Source of the DNA: Cyanobacteria bacterium HKST-UBA02
Lineage (GTDB): Bacteria > Cyanobacteriota > Vampirovibrionia > Obscuribacterales > Obscuribacteraceae
Assembly: GCA_020431945.1 (NCBI GenBank)
Contig: JAGQHH010000511.1
Coordinates: 1 to 13,540, forward strand
Reading direction: 5' to 3'
Length of the DNA: 13,540 nt
The notes under the pieces were generated by a model. That model saw nothing but the letters and a program-made list of their open reading frames with translations, was not told the origin of the DNA and did not search any database. Both the position numbers and the translations under genes were made by a program. Positions within the stretch are counted from its first letter, which is position 1. Every line of letters starts with the position of its first letter. This document shows positions 9,101 through 13,540 of the stretch, in pieces.

Positions 9101-12100
9101 GTCGTGATCAGGGAGGCGGTTATTTCGCTATCGAATCGGCGGTCTCGTGGGTTGAGCGCGGTCTCCACGCTGGCTGCCAGAGTCGCCGCGGTCGGTGGCT
9201 TACTGTCGGCTCCTTCGCTTCTTTCGAGCCAGCCGACTCCATAGAGAAGCTCGTCGGCACTGGCCGGTTTCCTATCGCCGCCGCCCTCCAGGGAAAGAAG
9301 AGCGTTACCGGCTTCGATTTTGTAGACCTGGCGTTCGCCGTGAAGCGCCATCTCGAGGAGCTTGCGGGAGGCCGCTCTGACCGGCTCGGAGCCGGGGTCC
9401 AGTTTGGCGCCGGCAAGGGCCCGGGCGGCCGCGAGCTCGACTCTCTGATTGGGATGGCTCATGGCTCTCATCAGTACCGCTACCCGCGGGTCAGTTGCGG
9501 TGTCGATAGGGAGGCTGGCGGCGCTCTTGAAGATGTCTTTTGCCACCTGCTCGAAGTTGCGATCCTGGGGACCGATGAGCTGCGCACCTATCTTGGTGGC
9601 ATCGGAATCGGCGTTCCCTGTAAGGGGCGAGGGACGTGCTCCGGAAGCCTGGCGACCGAAACCAGCGTCACGGCTCAGTCTTTCGGTGCCCCACCAGAGT
9701 GACTCCACCACCTGTCTGGCACGCTCTCGGACCTGAGGGAGATAGGTGCCCGGATTGGCGGGGTCTAGCTGGGGATCGGGACCCATGGCGGCAAGGACCG
9801 AGTATCTGCCCATATAGCCGATATCGTGGATGGCGTCGAGGATGTCCATCTGGAGCCGGGTGGATTCGCCTTTGCTATCGCCCAGGCGCCTGATGTTGCG
9901 TGCTTCGCGCTCCAGGGCACGGGTGAGGACCTCGCCGGCTTTCCGGGGCGTGATCACCGAATAGTCGCTGGCTTTCTCGCCGGAGTCGATGTCGGTGCCG
10001 TAGTTGCGATCGGTGAGGTAGCCCATTGCTTTCACCAGATGTCGTTTGGCTTCCGCTGGAAGGTCAGCGGATGAGTCCAGGAGGGCTGTGATCACTCCGG
10101 TGCTCAGAAGAGCTTTGTTCTTCACCCGATCCCCGGCCGGACCGTTGCTCTGAGAGATCTCGGAGAGCAGCCTGGCTGCTTTTATCCTGTATTCGCGCTC
10201 TTTGTCCTGGGGGATGATCTGCTGATCGCCGTCGCTCACCATATGGACCAGGAATTTGATTGTCATGTCCTGGTCGTGCCTGGACATCTGGTGGAAATTC
10301 GCCAGCTCTTTGAACTGTTTCTCTCTGTCCCAGTTGAGACGGTAGCTCTCGACATGGTTGGCCCGGTATTCTTCCCTGGCATGCTCGGTTTCTTCCGAGG
10401 TGAAGACCTGATCGAGCCAGCCGCCGAATCCGGACCAGAGATAGTCTTTGGCATTCAACCTGGCCTGCTGCGCCAGGACCTGCTGATCGATGATTTTGAA
10501 AGGAGAGTTCTTGAGCCAGTCTCTTATCTCTTCCGGTTTCTTGTCGAGAAGCGCTCCGTCGCTGATGTCTTTCACTGCCTGGCAATATTCCTGCTGGGTC
10601 TGGAAGTCTTCAGGATTCTGATAGCTGCAGGCCCGATCCGCCACCGCGAAAAGGGTCTTCACCGCCAGGGGATCGGACTCGGTCTTGAGCAGGCTCTGGA
10701 AATTGATGTCCGGCAGTCCGAGCTTGTTGAGCTCTTCTTTCGATCTGGTGAAGAGAGTCGGATCGAGGAGATTGATCGCCTGCAAGGCGCGAGCACGCAC
10801 GAAAGGATCGCGTTCGATAAATTCACCATTCCTGGTGGCGAGGCGCATGGCGATGGTCTCGGTTACCTGACCGACAGGTCTTGTACCGGGTTGTCCGGCA
10901 CCGATTTCTTCTCCTTCTCCCAGGTGGGTGAGACCTTTGATGGCTGTCACCGCCATGGTGCCTTCTCTGCCCCATCCCTGCATCTTCGCCCGATCCGAAA
11001 GAACATGCAGGAGGGAGTCCCGCATGAAGATCTCCTGCTCCTGATAATGCTGTCTCGTCGGACCGGCCGGTATGCTCGTCGAGCCCGGGAAGAGAGCCGG
11101 GATGTTGTCTGCCACCAGGGCCTTGAGGATGAAAGCCTGGTAATTCCCTTTCGCGCCCTGAGCGTGAGAAGGATCCTCGTAGCCCCGGTCCATTACCTCG
11201 AGTCCGAAATCACGTAGCTTCGATTGCTGCTCCGGGGTGAGGCTGCTCCAGTTTTCCATGGCCTGGTGGAAGGCCAGGGCAGTGGTTTTCATATCGGGGA
11301 TCTGATCCCCGCGACGGATGTCTGCCTTGATCCATTGTTTGTCCGGGAAGGAAAGGGTGTCCATGATGGCGCTATTGATATCGGCTCTATAGGCAGTGCC
11401 CCTGGAGCCGTCCAGGTAGCCGAGAGCACGGGCGGAGTCGAGCCTGTCCGCTCGCCCCCGGTCGTAAGCTTTCAGTTCCTGATCGAATTTATCCACCAGT
11501 TCTTTATAGTGTTCGAGCTCTTCACGAGAGGGATTCACAGGTATCGATGTATATGCAGGCAGGGGTTTCGCCAGGGTGGTTTTCATCTCGGCTACGAAGG
11601 CGTCATGGAAAGCCCCATCCTTGCCGGGCTGTACCGTCTCTTCCCAGAGTTTCTGATAGTTTGCAATATCGCTTCCCGGATGCTCGTGGGTATAGAGCAC
11701 CGCCGCCGCCATGGCCCTGATGTCTTTGTCTCCGGTGGAGGAGGCCAGATCAGCCAGATGCGTTTTGAGATTGTTCTCGTCGAGACCGTAGCTCTCGGCA
11801 AGGAGACGATGCCGGTCGAGCTGACCGAGAGCCGGATTGTTCTCTGCGGCATGCTCCACCACCAGCAAATCCGAGATCTGGCGGAGAGCTTTGAATTTCA
11901 AATCTTTGCCGGCGGCGCCGTTGTCCACCACATCCAGAAGCACCCCGGCATAGCGACCGGCAGGCAGGGAGCCCGTGCGGAAAAGAGCATCCGCGGCAGC
12001 CATCTGCGCAGCCGGGTTGCTTTTGTCCAGAGCGGCATCGCTGAGGATCTTGATGACATCATCGGTGGTGACGGTCTGCTCGAGGCTCTCCGGTGGCACT

Positions 12101-13540
12101 TTGATCTCCACCGGCGGTGCGCCTTCGCCGCCCCCCGAAACATAATAAGAATAGCCGGGCACCGTCTCCGTCCGCCGGGCAAGGACACCGTCGTCGGGAA
12201 GTTTGCCGTCCTTCTGGGCGAGATAGAGCAACGATATCGCAGTAGCGATTTTTTCTATCTTATTAGATTCGCGCTCCACCGGAAGCTCGCCTGGCTTTAT
12301 CCGCTCGATTTGAGCGCTATCGTTGCCGTGGGATTTCTTCCACTGTTGCATGGAAGCTCCGGTGGGGTGAAACAGTGCCACCTGATCCGAGCGCAGAGAA
12401 GCCACTGCGTTTTCGTCTCCGCCGGCTAGAGCGGTCTGGGTCCGATCGAAGATCGAGGTATTCTCGGCTCCGCCAAGCAGGGGGCGGTAGACCGAAAAGG
12501 CTGTCTTGCTGGCTTGCGCCACATCCGGGGGACCGCTGAAGTCTTTGTCGCCGGTGTCACCGAGACCGGAGCCTCTCTGAGTCAATGCGTCGTGAAGGTA
12601 GGCGAAGGAGTCCTCGCCCCGGCCGCGCTTGATTTTTTCGTGAGCTTCATTGCTCATGAGGGGAAGCCAGACACCATCGGCTGCCCCGAAGGCCCATCGG
12701 GTCGCTGTCTCGATCTGTCGCATACGGGCGGATTCTTCGATGACCTTCGCTACTTCCATGGCGCCGGTGCTCTCGAAAGCGAGCTTGCCGGCGGAGAGCT
12801 TGGCCAGTCCCTGTCTGCCGAGACCCTGGGTGACATCGACGAGAATGGCAATATGACGGGCCTTGCGAATCGCTTCTCCGGTCTCGCCCATCTGTCTGAA
12901 AGCCGGATCCATGATACCGCCGACGCCCAGCATGACCCGGCCGACATTGGTGGCGACATAGAGACCCCGACCGGCGGTGAGAGCAGCCCGGGCTCCCACG
13001 GCTCCCGTGGCGATCATGCCTACATCCAGGGCAGCACTGGCGATCTTGGAGCCATGATGGAAGAAAGCCTGAATTGCTTTGAACTCGCCCATCCGGTCGG
13101 CTCGAACGAGCTGGACCGTGCCCGACTGGGTCTGCACGCCGACATAACGATCGAACTGATACGAGCGACTTTCTGAAACGTCACCCTGTTTGATGCCGAA
13201 CCAGTTCTGGTAGTTGAGGAGGTGGTCCTGGTAGTAGTGGCGGCGGTTGTCGATATGGACAGATTTGCCGTCGTCTCTTGTATCGAATTCCTGGTTGATG
13301 TACTGGTACTCTTTTTCGCTCGCCACGGTTCGCCCGGCAAGCTCCCGGGCTCTTTCCGCCGGAACTTCCACGCCATCCTGATCGTAGTAGTGTTGACCGT
13401 CCAGGCTGGCATTGATTACTTTGCCGTCCGGGGTGGTGACGGTGACCAGATCTCCGGCTTCGCTTTTGACATAGACTACTTTTCCGGCAGAGTCCACACC
13501 CACTTTGCCTTTTTGCTGGACATCGCCATAGCGGACGAAA
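6139..13540 (-). CDS. Giant HEAT-like repeat protein, 5'-partial at the window edge
   Basis: I do not recognise a named family. The frame runs uninterrupted for 2454 residues from a GTG at 13503-13501 to the TAG at 6141-6139. The 12 codons upstream of that GTG to the right edge also read without a stop (FVRYGDVQQKGK) and look like coding sequence. The GTG is therefore probably an internal valine and the gene probably begins outside the window. Numbered from that GTG: a beta-rich N-terminal part (~1-60), a Gly/Ala-rich hydrophobic segment (~152-250), a long mostly helical region (~250-1265), and three copies of a composite repeat starting at ~1268, 1419 and 1899 whose DPR-initiated core resembles HEAT repeats. 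The last ~390 residues have no recognised domain. Only four cysteines occur (959, 974, 1634, 1745). HEAT-type solenoids are generally protein-binding scaffolds, so a scaffold or adaptor role is the best guess; no catalytic motif was seen. Confidence 0.93.
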   Translation of the reverse strand, partial: FVRYGDVQQKGKVGVDSAGKVVYVKSEAGDLVTVTTPDGKVINASLDGQHYYDQDGVEVPAERARELAGRTVASEKEYQYINQEFDTRDDGKSVHIDNRRHYYQDHLLNYQNWFGIKQGDVSESRSYQFDRYVGVQTQSGTVQLVRADRMGEFKAIQAFFHHGSKIASAALDVGMIATGAVGARAALTAGRGLYVATNVGRVMLGVGGIMDPAFRQMGETGEAIRKARHIAILVDVTQGLGRQGLAKLSAGKLAFESTGAMEVAKVIEESARMRQIETATRWAFGAADGVWLPLMSNEAHEKIKRGRGEDSFAYLHDALTQRGSGLGDTGDKDFSGPPDVAQASKTAFSVYRPLLGGAENTSIFDRTQTALAGGDENAVASLRSDQVALFHPTGASMQQWKKSHGNDSAQIERIKPGELPVERESNKIEKIATAISLLYLAQKDGKLPDDGVLARRTETVPGYSYYVSGGGEGAPPVEIKVPPESLEQTVTTDDVIKILSDAALDKSNPAAQMAAADALFRTGSLPAGRYAGVLLDVVDNGAAGKDLKFKALRQISDLLVVEHAAENNPALGQLDRHRLLAESYGLDENNLKTHLADLASSTGDKDIRAMAAAVLYTHEHPGSDIANYQKLWEETVQPGKDGAFHDAFVAEMKTTLAKPLPAYTSIPVNPSREELEHYKELVDKFDQELKAYDRGRADRLDSARALGYLDGSRGTAYRADINSAIMDTLSFPDKQWIKADIRRGDQIPDMKTTALAFHQAMENWSSLTPEQQSKLRDFGLEVMDRGYEDPSHAQGAKGNYQAFILKALVADNIPALFPGSTSIPAGPTRQHYQEQEIFMRDSLLHVLSDRAKMQGWGREGTMAVTAIKGLTHLGEGEEIGAGQPGTRPVGQVTETIAMRLATRNGEFIERDPFVRARALQAINLLDPTLFTRSKEELNKLGLPDINFQSLLKTESDPLAVKTLFAVADRACSYQNPEDFQTQQEYCQAVKDISDGALLDKKPEEIRDWLKNSPFKIIDQQVLAQQARLNAKDYLWSGFGGWLDQVFTSEETEHAREEYRANHVESYRLNWDREKQFKELANFHQMSRHDQDMTIKFLVHMVSDGDQQIIPQDKEREYRIKAARLLSEISQSNGPAGDRVKNKALLSTGVITALLDSSADLPAEAKRHLVKAMGYLTDRNYGTDIDSGEKASDYSVITPRKAGEVLTRALEREARNIRRLGDSKGESTRLQMDILDAIHDIGYMGRYSVLAAMGPDPQLDPANPGTYLPQVRERARQVVESLWWGTERLSRDAGFGRQASGARPSPLTGNADSDATKIGAQLIGPQDRNFEQVAKDIFKSAASLPIDTATDPRVAVLMRAMSHPNQRVELAAARALAGAKLDPGSEPVRAASRKLLEMALHGERQVYKIEAGNALLSLEGGGDRKPASADELLYGVGWLERSEGADSKPPTAATLAASVETALNPRDRRFDSEITASLITTRAEEVADSFVNGQIVPITSASDPRRTRLGKALDSNSERVRFAAALVLSGSAIQSDRDLAAGAMRKLSSTVETIASANYKDTVRAIVDTARGGPIKDVSDPRREALRKALTHENDRVRLAAAWRLSESAIVGDRQTAVAELAAIANGSGNAIGRQEAQGLLKNIIDCGNLDDQLLAHSAWQTAYDASSAAGKMPPPAVPNEYTRSINRMLMEPRNYLTDFVEYTSDADKVNLLRTLTGWSQETLDYHLGAEYRLRIQPSERRELNTADLMRFSSINRCASHNPKHQYGYEESKSFRLSLGGETVEPPLTDQQKSRALDSILYRYIRGENIGAGSLDRLLSFSDRRNLDPAFAGRGSNLESFDNARTEQLLKDFLEQIKKDSPVTAPARTYSGSGLSPSGSPRWKPAEAYEGGQFLRIKDRNLGSISQTEIESLYGGVGLLNRRAGNRLTDTTDGDARKLSADLAGDLPGNGRQWSEDLFASLKHSPLAGDEDPRRAVLDQALRSNSERVRLASSWMLSQSGRAGDLDKAVGTLARLAVQSRNRTTSGEAALLLRDMIYSGSDTTRDAAQKAWKEAWEASGREPSRKPPEFNDADQARKFLEHNPVTARSLYALPVDQRKAIVLAMSAAGDGKPLTEEELDARISPPTYTPVLNRQADLFQLQGNPFLRRDNPLDMFRDPFQLRPYPVADRRTTGETLLESIKQEYATTVPEARFTFDRDGKVVFNLDSDKTGSQPLRITATSGNRITYSESAPDELVGQFLKEMLDTRPDIGRRQSVDSRSLATMYKNWLSQRSRGLPTAIISDQYNDYGIDQLQMAGLSLHGDLSTDRWADVSRRRESSLNNSLNRELALITSPRPVTRDSYSPSWTPPLASTLTADIARPNFLASPPVENLVHYRSNIVALLPEDLKEHQAEDGSIPLWYIQAFARDRAPGNFEDNPNFRVLPGLSSKSNGQYLVIPQDARTLRTMELDRTRQRLRVIQTYLDKK
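6148..6165. other. Inverted repeat inside the 3' end of the minus-strand gene
   Basis: ATCCAGA (6148-6154) and TCTGGAT (6159-6165) form a perfect 7-bp stem with a 4-nt TAGG loop, over the last codons of the minus-strand gene. A T6 run (6142-6147) sits on the wrong side for the plus transcript and reads as A6 in the minus transcript, so it does not make a canonical rho-independent terminator in either direction. Confidence 0.35.
7330..7809 (-). repeat. Composite protein repeat, copy C
   Basis: Residues 1899-2058 of the minus-strand protein. The head is SLYGGVGLLNRRAG and the core starts DPRR at 1959 (SNSERVRLASSWMLSQSG). The tail is AAQKAWKEAWEASG (2034-2047). The 66-residue core (1959-2024) aligns without gaps to the second core of copy B (1567-1632) with about 30 identities counted by hand. 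A unique block of about 230 residues separates it from copy B. Confidence 0.65.
8500..9249 (-). repeat. Composite protein repeat, copy B with two HEAT-like cores
   Basis: Residues 1419-1668 of the minus-strand protein. The head reads LLYGVGWLERS. It has two DPRR-initiated cores, at 1490 (SNSERVRFAAALVLSGSAI) and 1567 (NDRVRLAAAWRLSESAI), and then the tail AHSAWQTAYDASSAAG (1643-1658). Compared with copy C it carries one extra core. Cores of this kind (basic/acidic turn, then VRxAAAxxL helix) match the HEAT repeat pattern. Confidence 0.65.
9262..9702 (-). repeat. Composite protein repeat, copy A
   Basis: Residues 1268-1414 of the minus-strand protein. The copy opens with SLWWGTERLSRDAG and then has a HEAT-like core starting DPR at 1338: DPRVAVLMRAMSHPNQRVEL, followed by alanine-rich AAARALAGA. 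It is the most divergent of the three copies and ends just before copy B. Confidence 0.55.
12754..13050 (-). other. Encoded Gly/Ala-rich hydrophobic segment
   Basis: Residues ~152-250 of the minus-strand protein (numbered from the GTG at 13503) are rich in Gly, Ala, Val and Met with few charges: KIASAALDVGMIATGAVG (153-170), YVATNVGRVMLGVGGIMDP (182-200), HIAILVDVTQGLG (217-229). The pattern resembles the glycine-punctuated hydrophobic helices that precede effector domains in some large toxins and secreted proteins. Membrane insertion is inference; a buried helical bundle is the alternative. Confidence 0.4.

Noticed and set aside
10243..11217. Open frame of 324 codons on the plus strand
   Set aside because: Antisense shadow of the repeat protein gene, with no recognisable motif or ribosome binding site.
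11224..12429. Open frame of 401 codons on the plus strand
   Set aside because: It lies fully antisense to the minus-strand giant gene, shows no coherent domain, and its composition is what the opposite strand of a GC-rich gene gives.

Overview
The window is almost entirely filled by two giant, convergent protein-coding genes. The plus-strand gene (35-6133) encodes at least 2032 residues. The minus-strand gene (13540 down to 6139) encodes at least 2466 residues, counting the codons that run to the right edge. Their stop codons are separated by only 5 bases (6134-6138). I see no tRNA, rRNA, CRISPR array, insertion sequence or clear promoter. Both reading frames stay open to the window edges, so both genes may start outside it and the window may be an assembly fragment.

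Organism: the DNA looks GC-rich (somewhat under 60 percent by eye) and bacterial. The pattern of adjacent, very long, cysteine-poor, uncharacterised mosaic proteins, one with HEAT-like repeats and a Gly/Ala-rich hydrophobic stretch, reminds me of large proteins in Candidatus Obscuribacterales (Melainabacteria/Vampirovibrionia). This is only an impression. There is no marker gene to confirm it, and other lineages rich in giant proteins (Planctomycetota, Acidobacteriota) remain possible.

Plus-strand protein, left to right: a Rossmann methyltransferase-like domain (residues ~100-285); a duplicated beta-rich region with an FHA-like look (~300-470); long unassigned stretches; a zincin metallopeptidase-like domain with HELGH at 995-999; helical regions; a second FHA-like beta domain (~1428-1530); a transglutaminase-like cysteine domain with a C1687/H1725/D1741 triad; a charged helical segment; and a short hydrophobic tail.

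Minus-strand protein, N to C: a beta-rich start; a Gly/Ala-rich hydrophobic segment (~152-250); roughly a thousand mostly helical residues; a composite repeat in three copies whose core resembles HEAT repeats and begins with DPR; and a C-terminal part without recognised domains.

How they relate: the plus-strand protein looks like a multi-activity enzyme, possibly an effector or a protein-modifying factor. The minus-strand protein looks like a helical-repeat scaffold with a possible membrane-active segment. They are convergent, so they do not form an operon. Any functional link is inference from adjacency and similar style only.
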